A stretch of 64,000 nt of DNA from an uncultured Sphingomonadaceae bacterium (GTDB lineage: Bacteria > Pseudomonadota > Alphaproteobacteria > Sphingomonadales > Sphingomonadaceae). Below, piece by piece: positions 47,584 to 58,248 of this stretch. Where the stretch lies: contig CANNCV010000001.1 in NCBI GenBank assembly GCA_947503245.1, forward strand, positions 1,859,501 through 1,923,500. The letters are read 5' to 3'. The notes below the pieces were generated by a model. The model made no database searches. It was not told where the DNA came from and was given only the letters and a program-made list of their open reading frames with translations. Position numbers and translations under genes: made by a program. How positions within the stretch are numbered: the stretch's first letter is position 1; every line of letters begins with the position of its first letter.

Positions 47584-49749
47584 ATGCGGGTTAGCATGGA
47601 GAGGAGGGAGCGACAATTGCCTAACAGCACCATATCAGGTTTTTCTTCTGTAGGTTTAGATGCGGAGAAATTTCGTGTGCTTTTGGCGCAATGGCTGGAA
47701 CATGAAAAGCCGCAATTGCCTCTGATATTGCCTATAGCTTTTGCCATTGGCATAGGTCTTTGGTTTGGCTTACCGTATCGCGAATATTGGTTGGCTGTCA
47801 TCACTACCAGCACGATATTGGCTCTTACCAGCTTTGGCGTCGGTTATATCAGGCCGGCAAGGGCAGTATCATTCCGATGGATAGCCGCAGCTTTTTTGAT
47901 GATCGCTGCTGGCATGATCGCCATATGGGGCAAATCAATGCTTGTCGGTGCTCAGCCTTTGGAAAGGCCCTGGGTGGGTGTTCTGGAAGGCACAATCAAA
48001 GAGATTGAGAACCTTCCGGCACGCGGGAAAGTTCGTATATATGTGGCGCCTTTGGATGGTCAGAATTTACCAAAAAATGTGCGACTCAATATCGATATTG
48101 CAAAGTTTGATGCTGCTCCCCTTAATCTAAGATCAGGACAGATTATTGCAGCCCGGGTGAGATTGATGCCACCTAATGGGCCGGTTATTCCCGGCGCCTA
48201 TGACTTCGCGCAACGCGCATGGTTTGACGGATTGGGAGCCACGGGGACTTTATTGGAGTCGCCGCGCATTGTATCCAATGTTTCTGACGAGCCTGTCTTT
48301 GCCGAATGGCGCGGCAGATTGTCTGCACATGTTCTGGATCAGATACCCGGCTCTGAAGGCGGCATTGCTGCTACGCTGGCAACAGGGGATCGTGGGGGCC
48401 TTGCTGAAGCCGATGCAGAGGCAATGCGGCGCAGTGGTCTTGCGCATTTGCTCGCGTTAAGCGGTTTGCATGTAAGCGCGGTGATAGGCGCTGTTTTCCT
48501 GATAGTCGTTAAATTGTTGGCGCTATCACCTTCTTTGGCTTTGCGATATCGTTTGCCCATTATCGCTGCCTTGGCTGGTGCGTTAGCGGGCATGGGATAT
48601 ACAATATTTACCGGAGCAGAAATCCCCACAGTGCGCGCCTGTATAGCGGCTTTACTCATAGTGGCGGCATTGATTTTGGGGCGGGACCCGTTGTCATTGC
48701 GTATGGTTGGTTTCGCCGCCTTTGTGGTGCTTTTGCTATGGCCAGAGGCGTTGATAGGGCCGAGCTTTCAGATGAGCTTTGGCGCGGTCATAGCGATCAT
48801 TGCCTTATATGATACGCCTATTATGCGGCGGCTTTCGTTGCAGAGAGATGAGGGCGATTTTGCTTTGCTGCCAAAGATCAGCCGCTTCGTGGTCATGCTT
48901 TTTTTGACCGGCTTGGTGATTGAAATAACCCTTTTCCCGATTGCTCTGTATCATTTCAACAAGGCGGGAATATACGGCGCACTTGCTAATCTCATAGCCA
49001 TTCCTTTAACCACATTTGTAATAATGCCATTGGAAGCATTGGCATTGCTTGCAGATACTATTGGGATGGGCGGCCCGCTCTGGTGGCTCTGTGGTCAGGC
49101 TCTGTCATTGCTATTGGGCTTGGCGCGTTTTGTATCAGACGTGCCAGGATCTGCGGTCTTATTCTCTTCTATGCCGCTGACTGCCTTTATGTTTTTTGTA
49201 TCGGGCGGGCTGTTGCTCTTTTCCCTGCGCAGTCATTTGCGTTTTGCCGCTATATTTCCTGTTACTTTTGCCATTATCTTATACGTGCAAACGCCAGCGC
49301 CAGACATCATTATATCCGATGATGGACGACAATTTGCGGTGAGAGATCAAAATGGTGATTATCTACTGCTCAAACCTCAGTCGAATAGCTTTGCGACGGA
49401 TATGATCCGTGAAGAGGCTGGATTTGGCGATACCGGGCAGGATTTAAAACTCTGGCCGCAGTCTCGCTGTTCATCAGATTTTTGTACGTTCACTTTAAAA
49501 AGCGGCGAACGCAGCTGGTCCATAATGACTGGCATTAGCAGCAATTATGTACCACTGCGCGCACTTGCGGCGGCATGCTCACGCAGCGATATTGTTATCG
49601 CCCCAAGACGACTGCCCTATATTTGCAGGCCGCGATGGCAGAAAATTGATGGTCCCTATTTGCGCGAAAATGGTGGTATTACAATCTATCTCGATAAACA
49701 GAACATCATCACATCACGCCTAAAGACTGATCATGGCTGGCGACAATAA
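47584..49749 (+). CDS. comEC: ComEC/Rec2 family competence-type membrane protein
   Basis: ComEC proteins form the inner-membrane channel for DNA uptake in transformable bacteria. The 721-residue protein has an N-terminal hydrophobic region with a DUF4131 domain (about residues 30-200; PRGKVRIYVAP-like segment). A competence domain with many membrane helices follows (SGLAHLLALSGLHVSAVIGAVF ... AEIPTVRACIAALLIVAALILGRDPLSLRMVGFAA). The C-terminal part (about 560-721) does not show the HxHxDH motif of the metallo-beta-lactamase domain seen in full-length ComEC. Actual competence is not implied. Its stop is 55 bp from the lexA stop. Confidence 0.88.
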   Translation: MRVSMERRERQLPNSTISGFSSVGLDAEKFRVLLAQWLEHEKPQLPLILPIAFAIGIGLWFGLPYREYWLAVITTSTILALTSFGVGYIRPARAVSFRWIAAAFLMIAAGMIAIWGKSMLVGAQPLERPWVGVLEGTIKEIENLPARGKVRIYVAPLDGQNLPKNVRLNIDIAKFDAAPLNLRSGQIIAARVRLMPPNGPVIPGAYDFAQRAWFDGLGATGTLLESPRIVSNVSDEPVFAEWRGRLSAHVLDQIPGSEGGIAATLATGDRGGLAEADAEAMRRSGLAHLLALSGLHVSAVIGAVFLIVVKLLALSPSLALRYRLPIIAALAGALAGMGYTIFTGAEIPTVRACIAALLIVAALILGRDPLSLRMVGFAAFVVLLLWPEALIGPSFQMSFGAVIAIIALYDTPIMRRLSLQRDEGDFALLPKISRFVVMLFLTGLVIEITLFPIALYHFNKAGIYGALANLIAIPLTTFVIMPLEALALLADTIGMGGPLWWLCGQALSLLLGLARFVSDVPGSAVLFSSMPLTAFMFFVSGGLLLFSLRSHLRFAAIFPVTFAIILYVQTPAPDIIISDDGRQFAVRDQNGDYLLLKPQSNSFATDMIREEAGFGDTGQDLKLWPQSRCSSDFCTFTLKSGERSWSIMTGISSNYVPLRALAAACSRSDIVIAPRRLPYICRPRWQKIDGPYLRENGGITIYLDKQNIITSRLKTDHGWRQ

Positions 49750-49804
49750 TCTGATTCAGCGTTGGTAATACGCAATTATTGGCCGCCCCCAGCCATGTAA
49801 TATA

Positions 49805-50506
49805 TCAATGATAGCGGCGCAAAAGCCCTGCCAATTGACCCTGAATTTGTACTTCCTGCGGTGCATATTTTTGGGTTTCAAACTGCGCATTGGCAGGTTC
49901 AAGGCAAATTGCGCCATTGTCACGATGCAGATATTTCAATGTTGCTTCTTCTCCATGGACAAGAGCCACAACAATCTGACCATCACGGGCTGTATCGGTA
50001 CGCCTGATGAGTGCGAAATCGCCATCAAATATTCCCGCTTCGATCATGGAGTCGCCAGATACTTCCAGCGCATAATGATCGCCACTACCCAGCAGTGCTG
50101 CCGGAACAGGAAGTGTTGATTGTCCTTCCATAGCTTCGATAGGAACACCTGCAGCGATCCGTCCGTGAAGCGGTATTTCAATCACATCATTAGCCGCAAT
50201 AGGCATTGCTTTTTCTACAGGCTTAGTATCGCGCTGTGCTGTTGCTGAGGATAGATTGACAACCGTTTCGCCTGTTGGTGCGGCATCACGGCCATCAGGT
50301 GACTTCAAAACCTCCAACGCACGGGCGCGATTGGGTAAACGCCGGATAAATCCGCGTTCTTCCAACGCGCTGACCAAGCGGTGGACGCCGGATTTGGATT
50401 TAAGGTTAAGCGCTTCTTTCATCTCTTCAAAAGAGGGAGAAACGCCGCTTTCTTCCAGCCGGTCCTGAATAAAGCATATGAGCTGATGTTGTTTTTGGGT
50501 TAGCAT
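49805..50506 (-). CDS. lexA: LexA repressor
   Basis: LexA represses the SOS genes and cleaves itself when RecA is activated. The 233-residue protein has an N-terminal winged helix ([21 protein letters not shown] ... [31 protein letters not shown]), a linker, the Ala119-Gly120 cleavage site in GRIAAGVP, catalytic Ser153 in [14 protein letters not shown] and Lys191 in [12 protein letters not shown] 50506 has GGAG 9 nt upstream; an ORF start four codons earlier is ignored. A perfect SOS box overlaps its promoter. Confidence 0.96.
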   Translation of the reverse strand: MLTQKQHQLICFIQDRLEESGVSPSFEEMKEALNLKSKSGVHRLVSALEERGFIRRLPNRARALEVLKSPDGRDAAPTGETVVNLSSATAQRDTKPVEKAMPIAANDVIEIPLHGRIAAGVPIEAMEGQSTLPVPAALLGSGDHYALEVSGDSMIEAGIFDGDFALIRRTDTARDGQIVVALVHGEEATLKYLHRDNGAICLEPANAQFETQKYAPQEVQIQGQLAGLLRRYH

Positions 50507-50521
50507 TGCTGTCTCCAAAGT

Positions 50522-50536
50522 GAACGAATGAAGAAC
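50522..50536 (-). promoter_or_regulatory. LexA (SOS) box of lexA
   Basis: GAAC (50522-50525), 7 nt, GAAC (50533-50536). Read on the minus strand this is GTTC-N7-GTTC, the known alphaproteobacterial LexA operator. It covers the region between the -10 element and the start codon, consistent with autorepression. Confidence 0.88.
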
Positions 50537-50564
50537 AATTAAGCAACGATATGCATTTGGTCAA
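50536..50564 (-). promoter_or_regulatory. lexA promoter
   Basis: On the minus strand TTGACC (50559-50564) is followed after 17 nt by TAATTG (50536-50541). The transcript would start near 50529, inside the SOS box. Confidence 0.75.
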
Positions 50565-50590
50565 GCAAATTCGTGCTTGATACGTTTTGC

Positions 50591-51403
50591 TTATGTTTCT
50601 GGTCCGTTCAATAGCTGCCGTGTTGCCATCACCAGATCATCTTGGCGCATCAAGGTTTCCCCGACCAGAAAAGCCTTTATTCCGGCCTTATCAAGCCGCA
50701 CACAATCATCATGACCAGCTATGCCGCTTTCCGAGACGATAAGATGGTCCTTCGGCACATATTGCATCAGCTCTTCGGTCACTGCGAGGTCTGTTACAAA
50801 GCGTTTCAGATCGCGATTATTAACGCCGATAAGACTGCGATCGGGATTTGTGTCCAATGCGAGCGCACGATCAAGCTCTTCACGATTATGCACTTCGATC
50901 AACATATCCATACCGGTTTCCACGGTTGCATGCGCCAATTCACGCATCAATATATCGTCACAGGCCGCAACGATAATCAAAATGGCATCGGCACCAAGCG
51001 CACGCGATTCCGTTATTTGCCAAGGATCGACCATAAAGTCTTTACGCAAACAGGGCAGGGTGGTTGCTGCTCTGGCTTGCAACAAATAATCATCATGTCC
51101 TTGGAAATAGGGTATATCCGTTAAAACAGAAAGGCAGGATGCACCGCCAGCTTCATAGTCTCGCGCATGATCAGCAGGAGAGAAATCTTCTCTGATTAAG
51201 CCTTTGGATGGGCTTGCTTTTTTCACCTCTGCAATCAGCGCCCAAGCATTGTTAGCGATGGTTTTGCGCATATTGGCGACAAAACCGCGTGGTGCAGATT
51301 GCGCGCTGATCCGCTCCTGCAATAGGCTTTCACTTAAACGTTGTTTGTAAAGCGCGACATGCTCGGCTTTTGCGGCACAAATTTCCTGCAATTTGTTGCT
51401 CAT
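50591..51403 (-). CDS. trpC: Indole-3-glycerol phosphate synthase
   Basis: TrpC closes the indole ring in tryptophan synthesis. The 270-residue TIM barrel shows [22 protein letters not shown], the [17 protein letters not shown] segment, [27 protein letters not shown] and [17 protein letters not shown] 51403 overlaps the trpD stop by 4 bp (ATGA); the upstream in-frame ATG at 51418 would extend into trpD. It is the last trp gene here and lexA follows after about 85 bp. Confidence 0.95.
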   Translation of the reverse strand: MSNKLQEICAAKAEHVALYKQRLSESLLQERISAQSAPRGFVANMRKTIANNAWALIAEVKKASPSKGLIREDFSPADHARDYEAGGASCLSVLTDIPYFQGHDDYLLQARAATTLPCLRKDFMVDPWQITESRALGADAILIIVAACDDILMRELAHATVETGMDMLIEVHNREELDRALALDTNPDRSLIGVNNRDLKRFVTDLAVTEELMQYVPKDHLIVSESGIAGHDDCVRLDKAGIKAFLVGETLMRQDDLVMATRQLLNGPET

Positions 51404-52389
51404 GACGCTATCCAGCAATCCAAAAGGGCATTGGCTAACCCTTTATCGAGCGTTTCTTTGGCCTCTTCATAGCCATTTTCCCAACTATCGGCTTCTCCCG
51501 CAACCATAAGTGCCGCGGCACTGTTCATCAGCACTGCCTGACGATAAGCATTTTCCTCACCCAGCAACAACTTGCGCAAGGCAGCGGCATTATAAACGGC
51601 ATCACCGCCACGCAGCTCGTCTAGCGCAAAGCGGGGCAGGTCCAAATGTTCGGGCGCAAATTGTGTGTCGATGCGTTCATCACCGCGTATCTCACTAATG
51701 CGAGTCGGACCGGCGACGGAAATTTCGTCCAAGCCTTCTTCGCCAGAAACTACCATCAAATGCTTAAAGCCCAATAATTGCGCCGCATCACAATATAGTG
51801 AAACCAGATCAGGATGCGCAACGCCGATAAGTTGTCGCTGCACATTGGCAGGGTTGCACAATGGCCCCAACAAATTGAAGATTGTGCGGCGACCCAGTTT
51901 TTTGCGGATTGGTGCAATGGCACCCAGTGCGGGGTGATGCTGAGGCGCAAAGAAAAATGCGATGCCTGGATCATGCAACAGTGTGGCATTTTCTTCTGCA
52001 CTGCGATCAAGGCGCACTCCGAGTTGTTCCAAGGTGTCGGCTGTTCCCGCTTTGCTGCTGGCTGCTCTGTTGCCGTGCTTGGCCATGGGAACACCGCATG
52101 CAGCAACCACAAGAGCGACCGCTGTTGAGACATTCAGGCTATGCTGGCCATCGCCGCCAGTGCCGCATACGTCAATGGCATTTTCAGGAGCGCCGGAAAC
52201 CGCAATCATACGTTGGCGCATGGCCGTGGCCGCCCCAGCTATTTCTTCGGCAGTCTCGCCGCGATCCGCCATTTTGATCAATATGTCAGCAATAGTGGCA
52301 TCATCAAATGCACTATCGAGCATCTGGCCAAATAGTTGCTGTGCGGTGTCCATGTCCAACGGTTCGTGCATATTGGGAATAGTCATCAT
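51400..52389 (-). CDS. trpD: Anthranilate phosphoribosyltransferase
   Basis: TrpD adds phosphoribose from PRPP to anthranilate. The 329-residue protein has the PRPP-binding [49 protein letters not shown], and [17 protein letters not shown]. The first of two adjacent ATGs (52389) overlaps the trpG stop by 4 bp. Confidence 0.96.
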   Translation of the reverse strand: MMTIPNMHEPLDMDTAQQLFGQMLDSAFDDATIADILIKMADRGETAEEIAGAATAMRQRMIAVSGAPENAIDVCGTGGDGQHSLNVSTAVALVVAACGVPMAKHGNRAASSKAGTADTLEQLGVRLDRSAEENATLLHDPGIAFFFAPQHHPALGAIAPIRKKLGRRTIFNLLGPLCNPANVQRQLIGVAHPDLVSLYCDAAQLLGFKHLMVVSGEEGLDEISVAGPTRISEIRGDERIDTQFAPEHLDLPRFALDELRGGDAVYNAAALRKLLLGEENAYRQAVLMNSAAALMVAGEADSWENGYEEAKETLDKGLANALLDCWIAS

Positions 52390-53000
52390 GCTGCAGCTTT
52401 CGAAGGAACGGGCCCATGTTTGATCTGCGCTATGTCGAGAAAATTGGCGAGCAATGCATGGCCATATTGCGTGGCGATACTTTCAGGGTGAAACTGCACG
52501 CCATGCAGTGGTAATTCGCGGTGCCTCAAACCCATAATATGGCCACCATCAGCATCAGACAACCGCGCATTCACAACCAATTGCTCGGGAAATCCTTCAC
52601 TCTGCACAAGCAGTGAATGATAGCGCGTTGCGTTAAATGGGGAGGGCAGGTTGCGGAAAACACCGTCATCATCATGCAGCACTGGTGATGTTTTTCCGTG
52701 CATAAGGCCGCCACGATCCACTTTGGCACCAAAATATTGCCCAATTGATTGATGCCCAAGGCAAACGCCCAATAATGGTAGGCTTGCATTGGCACATGCC
52801 TCTACCAGATCGAGCGAAATGCCTGCCTCATTCGGTGTGCAGGGGCCTGGAGAGAGAATGATGGCCTGTGGATTGAGCGCTAGTGCCTCTGTAGCGGTCA
52901 GGTCATCATTGCGGACCACTTTGACCTCAACACCAAGCTCCATGACATAATGCACCAGATTATAGGTGAAGCTGTCATAATTATCGATCATCAGGATCAT
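52386..53000 (-). CDS. trpG: Anthranilate synthase component II (glutamine amidotransferase)
   Basis: TrpG supplies ammonia from glutamine to TrpE. The 204-residue class I amidotransferase has [32 protein letters not shown], the nucleophile elbow [17 protein letters not shown] (Cys) and the His-Glu pair in [17 protein letters not shown]. The same type of subunit can serve p-aminobenzoate synthesis. It overlaps trpE by 4 bp. Confidence 0.96.
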   Translation of the reverse strand: MILMIDNYDSFTYNLVHYVMELGVEVKVVRNDDLTATEALALNPQAIILSPGPCTPNEAGISLDLVEACANASLPLLGVCLGHQSIGQYFGAKVDRGGLMHGKTSPVLHDDDGVFRNLPSPFNATRYHSLLVQSEGFPEQLVVNARLSDADGGHIMGLRHRELPLHGVQFHPESIATQYGHALLANFLDIAQIKHGPVPSKAAA

Positions 53001-54553
53001 TGGCCAAATCTCCCTTTGCGCGCTTGTGCAACTGCTTCTCTGGCGGCAGCGAACAAGGCGCCAGACTTGGCTTCACATTCGCGCTGTTCATATTCCGGAT
53101 TGCTATCTGCCACTATGCCAGCGCCTGCTTGCACATGCATCATGCCGCCTTTCAGCACCGCAGTGCGCAAAACAATACAGCTATCAACCGATCCGTCAGG
53201 CGCAAAATACCCGACCGCCCCTGCATATGCGCCGCGTTCTTCCGGCTCTAGCTCGGCAATAATCTCACAGGCGCGTACCTTGGGGGCGCCGCTGACTGTT
53301 CCTGCAGGAAAACCCGCCATCAATGCATCAACAGCATCTTTATCCGCGGCCAACTTACCCGTCACATTGGAAACAATGTGCATGACATGGCTATACCGCT
53401 CAACCATATAGCTATCAGTAACCGTCACACTATTTGCCTCTGCCACACGCCCAACGTCATTGCGGCCCAGATCAAGCAGCATCAGATGTTCTGCACATTC
53501 CTTCGGGTCGGCCAAAAGGCTGATCTCATTCGCGCGATCTTCAGCATCATCGCCGCCGCGTGGACGTGTGCCGGCAATCGGTCTTATCGTCACTTCACCG
53601 TCACGCGACCGGACCAGAATTTCCGGACTGGAACCGATAAGGGCCATATCCGGCAGATCAAGAAAGAACAGGAAAGGAGAGGGGTTGATCCGGCGCAAAG
53701 CGCGATAAAGATCCATGGCCCCAAGGGAAAATGGTGTAGAAAAGCGCTGTGCCAACACGACCTGAAAAATATCTCCAGCGAGAATATAATCCTTAGCCTT
53801 AAGCACCATATTGCGATAATCTTCCGGTGCTATAGCCGGGGTTATCGCGATATCTGCAATATCGTTTTCCGCGCTCTGGTTACGCAGTTCGACAGATTGC
53901 GCGAGCATGCGTTCACATTCATCAAGCCGCTCTTGCGCAGCATCAAGGCGCTTTGATATACTTCCTTTTTGGTCTTTCCATAGTGGCGCGAGCAAGAACA
54001 TCTCATCTTTTAAGCGATCCACAATGATAAGCATGGATGGGCGAACAAAGACCATATCAGGAATATCAAGCGGCGCATTTTCGGAACGTTTTATGGCTTC
54101 AACCAGACTGACGGTTTCATAACCAAAATAACCCACCAAAAAGGCTGCTGCAGGCGGCAAGTCATCTGGCAGCACCATATGACAGGATTTTGCCAAATTG
54201 CGCAGAGCATCCAACGGCCCTTCGTCACATTGGGTGAAAGCATCACGGTCGTGCTGCCACATGTAATTAACACAAGCTTCTTTACCTTGGGCGCGGAATA
54301 AGAGGTCAGGGTCAAGACCGATCAGGCTATAACGTCCTCTGGTCTCTCCGCCTTCAACTGATTCCAGCAAAAAGTCGCCTCTTTCAGGGCGATGCAGGCG
54401 CAGAGCTATAGAAACCGCCGTATGGGTGTCTGCCACCAATCTGCGGTATAGGAGCGTGGATTGTCCGGCTTCCAATGCGTGTTTAGCATTGTTGGATTGA
54501 ACGTTTATTTGCTCCGACCCGCTGGCATGTATTGCGTCACTTTGTAAGGTCAT
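52997..54553 (-). CDS. trpE: Anthranilate synthase component I
   Basis: TrpE makes anthranilate from chorismate. The 518-residue protein has the N-terminal allosteric part with [21 protein letters not shown], and the chorismate-binding domain with [51 protein letters not shown] and [33 protein letters not shown]. The start codon overlaps the ppiD stop by 4 bp. No leader peptide or attenuator is seen before it, as the gene is embedded behind ppiD. Confidence 0.96.
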   Translation of the reverse strand: MTLQSDAIHASGSEQINVQSNNAKHALEAGQSTLLYRRLVADTHTAVSIALRLHRPERGDFLLESVEGGETRGRYSLIGLDPDLLFRAQGKEACVNYMWQHDRDAFTQCDEGPLDALRNLAKSCHMVLPDDLPPAAAFLVGYFGYETVSLVEAIKRSENAPLDIPDMVFVRPSMLIIVDRLKDEMFLLAPLWKDQKGSISKRLDAAQERLDECERMLAQSVELRNQSAENDIADIAITPAIAPEDYRNMVLKAKDYILAGDIFQVVLAQRFSTPFSLGAMDLYRALRRINPSPFLFFLDLPDMALIGSSPEILVRSRDGEVTIRPIAGTRPRGGDDAEDRANEISLLADPKECAEHLMLLDLGRNDVGRVAEANSVTVTDSYMVERYSHVMHIVSNVTGKLAADKDAVDALMAGFPAGTVSGAPKVRACEIIAELEPEERGAYAGAVGYFAPDGSVDSCIVLRTAVLKGGMMHVQAGAGIVADSNPEYEQRECEAKSGALFAAAREAVAQARKGRFGQ

Positions 54554-56496
54554 CCGCCTGATGCATTGGTTCCGGTCAGGTCTTCAATCACTGACTTAAT
54601 GATTGTCTCTTTGCGCTCAACGGTCACAGCATTGCGCATGGCGCTGATAAATTGCTGCTGCAACTCACCGCCATAAGCGGCTTGTATATCTCGCTCAGCA
54701 GCCGCCAAAACATCGGGACGTTTGGAGAGATCACCTTGGTCAATCTTCTCCAAATACACAACATACCAGACCTGATCAGCAGGGCCTTCCAGAACCTTGG
54801 CCGTGCCTTCTTTCATTGAGAACATAAGAGCCAATGGCGGTGGAACACGTTGCTGACTATTGACCAATTGCTCGCGATTTGCGCCAACATTTTCGACCGC
54901 GGGTAAATTATATCCGCTATCTGCAGCGGCCTTTGCCAAAGTCTCAGCGCTGCTTGTTTGGTCGGCCAGCTTACGCGCCACTTTTTCCGCTTCATCAGAG
55001 GCTTTGGAAAAACGATAAGCGCGCAATATAGCCGGTTTGTTTTCAGCAAATGGTGGCGGGGCTGCCGCAGCGATTTGTGGAACGTCATATAAGACATATT
55101 CAACACCAGGTGTAGTTTCTTTCAACCTGCCATTGCTGCCTTCTTCCAGTTGGAAAGCTTCCTGCAAGACCAAGCGCAAAGCAGGTTCAGCCTGAAACTC
55201 TCGATCTTTTGGCGCTAAACCACCTGCAGTGATCAAAGGCGTTTTTTTTAGCTCAAGTTTTTCATCCTTGGCAATTGTTGTAAGGCTAATGCCGTCTTCA
55301 AGACGTTCTTCTAAGGAAACTGTAAAGTCCGATAAAGCTTGCCGCGTCTTTTCTTCGCGCACACCAGCCTGTAATTCGGAGCGTACATCGTCAAGAGTCC
55401 GTGCAGCCACTTTGGTAACTGCTGTGACCTGCACGACGTGCCAGCCGAGAGAGCTTTGCGCCAGATTAGCGAATTTGCCTTGTTGTGTGGCAAATACAGC
55501 GTCTGCCACTGCATTGGATGCCAATGATGAATATTCGCCTTTAGTAACCGGCCCAATATCGCTTGCTGCCAGACCGATATCAATTGCTGCACTGTCGATG
55601 GATTTACCACCATTGATAGTTGCCACCAATGCCTTGGCACCATCTTCGGTCGGCAGGATAACCTGCTTCACGGTTCTGGTTTCTTTGGCCTGAAATTCCT
55701 CACGGCGCGTTTCATATGCAGCCTTAAGGTCCGTTTCAGTGACTTTTACTTGATCGATGATTTGGTTACGGTTGAACACTGCATATTGAATGCTGCGTTG
55801 CTCAGGAATTGTGAAGTCAGCGGCTTTTTCTGCATAAAAATCCTGTAATGCTTTGTCAGATACGTCTTTATCATCGATAAACAGGGTCGATGGAACAGCT
55901 GCAATTCGTCCGCGGCGCGATTGCAAGGTGATCTGCGCATAGGTTTCGACCAAGCCGGATGGTACATCTAAGCCATAGGTTACCGGCGTTAGAAGCTGCT
56001 CTGCATAAAGGCTGCGAGCTACAAGACCGCGAAAATCTTTTTCGGCAAAACCTTGCGCCTGAAGTTGAGCGCGAAATGACTCTTCATCAAATTCGCCAGC
56101 AACATTTGTAAAGGCGGGGCTGTTGGCAATTTCGCTATCAATGATCCGCTTGCCTGCGCCGATACCGTTAAGCTTTGCATATTCTGAAATAACATAGCCA
56201 TTGGCCAAGCGATTGAAAATCTGATCGACGGTATCTTCTGTCAAAAAAGCGGGGAGGGATAGGTTCGGGTTGGATTGCCGCACCGTGCTATAAGCACCGT
56301 TAATTTCACGGCGAAATTCCGAAGTCGTGACATTCTCTTCACCAACGACAGCAATTGTCTGGCTGCCGCTAATGCCACCAAATGCACCGCTGGTAATATC
56401 GCTGCTAGCAAATGCTATCGCGATAACAGCAACGAACGCCATGGTGAAAAACAGGCCAATTTTGGAATTAAAAAAGGAGCGGAAGAAACCTATCAT
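54550..56496 (-). CDS. ppiD: Peptidyl-prolyl cis-trans isomerase PpiD/SurA type
   Basis: A periplasmic-facing folding factor anchored by one N-terminal membrane helix (MIGFFRSFFNSKIGLFFTMAFVAVIAIAFAS). The product of about 648 residues has a SurA-N-like domain (about 40-170; VGEENVTTSEFRREING), a parvulin PPIase domain (about 250-375; LGWHVVQVTAV is a characteristic end), and a helical C-terminal part. ATG 56496 is preferred over a TTG at 56508. It precedes the trp genes with coupled overlaps, an order often seen in alphaproteobacteria. Confidence 0.9.
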   Translation of the reverse strand: MIGFFRSFFNSKIGLFFTMAFVAVIAIAFASSDITSGAFGGISGSQTIAVVGEENVTTSEFRREINGAYSTVRQSNPNLSLPAFLTEDTVDQIFNRLANGYVISEYAKLNGIGAGKRIIDSEIANSPAFTNVAGEFDEESFRAQLQAQGFAEKDFRGLVARSLYAEQLLTPVTYGLDVPSGLVETYAQITLQSRRGRIAAVPSTLFIDDKDVSDKALQDFYAEKAADFTIPEQRSIQYAVFNRNQIIDQVKVTETDLKAAYETRREEFQAKETRTVKQVILPTEDGAKALVATINGGKSIDSAAIDIGLAASDIGPVTKGEYSSLASNAVADAVFATQQGKFANLAQSSLGWHVVQVTAVTKVAARTLDDVRSELQAGVREEKTRQALSDFTVSLEERLEDGISLTTIAKDEKLELKKTPLITAGGLAPKDREFQAEPALRLVLQEAFQLEEGSNGRLKETTPGVEYVLYDVPQIAAAAPPPFAENKPAILRAYRFSKASDEAEKVARKLADQTSSAETLAKAAADSGYNLPAVENVGANREQLVNSQQRVPPPLALMFSMKEGTAKVLEGPADQVWYVVYLEKIDQGDLSKRPDVLAAAERDIQAAYGGELQQQFISAMRNAVTVERKETIIKSVIEDLTGTNASGG

Positions 56497-56749
56497 AATA
56501 TCTTTCAATCATATCTATAGCAGCGTTCACATGGCTACCTGATTACCGCTTTAATAACAGGTTTGAGATGCCGCAAGCTTTGTCATCCCGAAACTCGGCA
56601 AATTGGTGATATAGGCGTATATTATGATATTATGAGCTAATGGTGGAGCCTCTGACTATGCATTGTCGACAAGATGCTCTGGCCATTTTAACCTTTCTGT
56701 GCTTTCCGGCCATAAATCAAAAATAATAATATGCGTGAGGATAATGTAT

Positions 56750-57493
56750 ATGCGACCCTATATTGTAGCCAATTGGAAGATGCATGGCTTAATGGCCGAT
56801 ATTAACGAGGTGATGGCCATAGACAATGCCGCCGCCAAATTTGATCATGTCGATGTCGGAATTGGCCTGCCAGCAACGCTTATCCATACGGCTTCTGAGC
56901 AGGTAAAAAATTCAGAAATTGGCGCGCAGGATTGCCATCAGGCAGAACAGGGCGCTCATACTGGGTGCCTGTCTGCAGCAATGCTGTCCGAAGCGGGAGC
57001 GGCATTCTCTATCATTGGTCATAGTGAACGCCGCGCTGATCATGCAGAGACGAGCAGATTGATAGCGCAAAAAGCGCTCACGCTGCAAAATGCTTCTATG
57101 GGGGCCATTTTATGCATTGGTGAGGATTTGGCGACACGGCAATCAGGTGCAGCATTGGACTTTGTCGCTGGTCAGCTTGTCGAATCATTAGCACTCGCGG
57201 ATGATACCAGCCTTAGCCTGGAACGCCTTACAATCGCATATGAACCAATTTGGGCAATCGGTACCGGACGTGTTCCCGCATTGACAGACATTGCGGCGAT
57301 GCACAGCAAATTGCGTGACCAGCTGGTGGCATCATTTGGCCCAGCAGGCGATGCCATTCGCATTCTTTATGGCGGATCGGTCAAAGCAAGTAATGCAAAA
57401 GACATATTGGCGCTTGAAAATGTTAATGGCGCTTTGGTTGGCGGGGCCAGTTTGAAAGCCGAGAGCTTTGCGCCTATAATCGCAGCTGCGTAA
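56750..57493 (+). CDS. tpiA: Triosephosphate isomerase
   Basis: TpiA interconverts dihydroxyacetone phosphate and glyceraldehyde-3-phosphate. The 247-residue TIM barrel has YIVANWKMHG (Lys10), IIGHSERRADHAET (His91), AYEPIWAIGTGRVP (Glu165), ILYGGSVKASNAKD and NGALVGGASLK. ATG 56750 has GAGGA about 10 nt upstream; an ATG two codons earlier is also possible, while 56663 is too long. It is divergent from ppiD. Confidence 0.96.
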   Translation: MRPYIVANWKMHGLMADINEVMAIDNAAAKFDHVDVGIGLPATLIHTASEQVKNSEIGAQDCHQAEQGAHTGCLSAAMLSEAGAAFSIIGHSERRADHAETSRLIAQKALTLQNASMGAILCIGEDLATRQSGAALDFVAGQLVESLALADDTSLSLERLTIAYEPIWAIGTGRVPALTDIAAMHSKLRDQLVASFGPAGDAIRILYGGSVKASNAKDILALENVNGALVGGASLKAESFAPIIAAA

Positions 57494-57673
57494 TAATCAC
57501 TTCATTCAGTATCGGTTTTGGAAGACTGATATGCGTGACTGGTTGAAACCTGTTAGCCCAGCCACCAACTTTGACAGTATAATAGTTGCCAAAACGGCAT
57601 ATTTCGGTATGAGGCAGCAAAGAATTGGCCGAGATGATTATATTATCACTGGTATGAGATAAGTGGATTTATA
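57494..57673 (+). other. tpiA-secG intergenic region
   Basis: This 180-bp gap holds a 43-codon reading frame (57531-57662) with GGAAG in front, but nothing in its sequence supports a gene. A TTGCCA-16-TATGAG pair near 57588-57615 could be a secG promoter. Confidence 0.3.
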
Positions 57674-58084
57674 ATGTTTACATTTTTAACCGTTGTTCAG
57701 GCTCTCGTCGCAGCCGCCTTGGTTGGCGCTATTTTGATGCAGCGTTCAGAGGGTGGAGGATTGACCGGCGGCGGCAACCCATCCGGCATGGTTTCTGCGC
57801 GCGGCGCTGCTGATTTGATGACTCGCACAACTGCTATTCTTGCATTGTTCTTTGTTTTGCTCAGCATCGCTTTGGCGGTTCTTGCGGTTAATGAAGGTAA
57901 GGGCAGTTCGATTGATACCAGCTTTGAACGCCAACAAGCCGTTGATCCGCTGGAAGGCGAATCTTTGCCTCTGGAACTTCCGGGTGCTGCAAACCCACTG
58001 GACGCGCAGCCTAGCGAAGGCGCGGCGGCACCGGCTATTGATAGTGCGGCTCCTGCAGAGGGTAATGGCGAGACTGCACAATAA
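57674..58084 (+). CDS. secG: Protein translocase subunit SecG
   Basis: SecG is a small accessory subunit of the SecYEG channel. The 136-residue protein has two membrane helices (about 3-20 and 53-73) around the conserved cytoplasmic loop LMQRSEGGGLTGGGNPSGMVSARGAADLMTRTTAIL. The long C-terminal tail is Ala/Pro/Asp-rich, as usual in alphaproteobacteria. tpiA-secG-pyrG is a familiar order. Confidence 0.93.
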   Translation: MFTFLTVVQALVAAALVGAILMQRSEGGGLTGGGNPSGMVSARGAADLMTRTTAILALFFVLLSIALAVLAVNEGKGSSIDTSFERQQAVDPLEGESLPLELPGAANPLDAQPSEGAAAPAIDSAAPAEGNGETAQ

Positions 58085-58113
58085 TTTCACATTCTATAAT
58101 GGTTTTGTGAAAT

Positions 58114-58147
58114 CCCCTCGGCACATTTGGTTGGCGAGGGGGTTTTT
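58114..58147 (+). terminator. Intrinsic terminator after secG
   Basis: CCCCTCG (58114-58120) pairs with CGAGGGG (58135-58141), followed by a T-run at 58143-58147. It stands 30 nt after the secG stop and separates secG from pyrG. Confidence 0.85.
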
Positions 58148-58248
58148 CTTTATGGGCACAAAAGCAGCATAAAATAATCCACTATATTTGCCCACAGGCG
58201 ATTCTCCGGCTTGCCCATTTGCCACATTGTGCTTAGTGCTCTCCGTCC

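Noticed and set aside
57531-57662. 43-codon frame between tpiA and secG
   Set aside because: It has GGAAG upstream but no recognisable features and no coupling with neighbours; kept only as a note.
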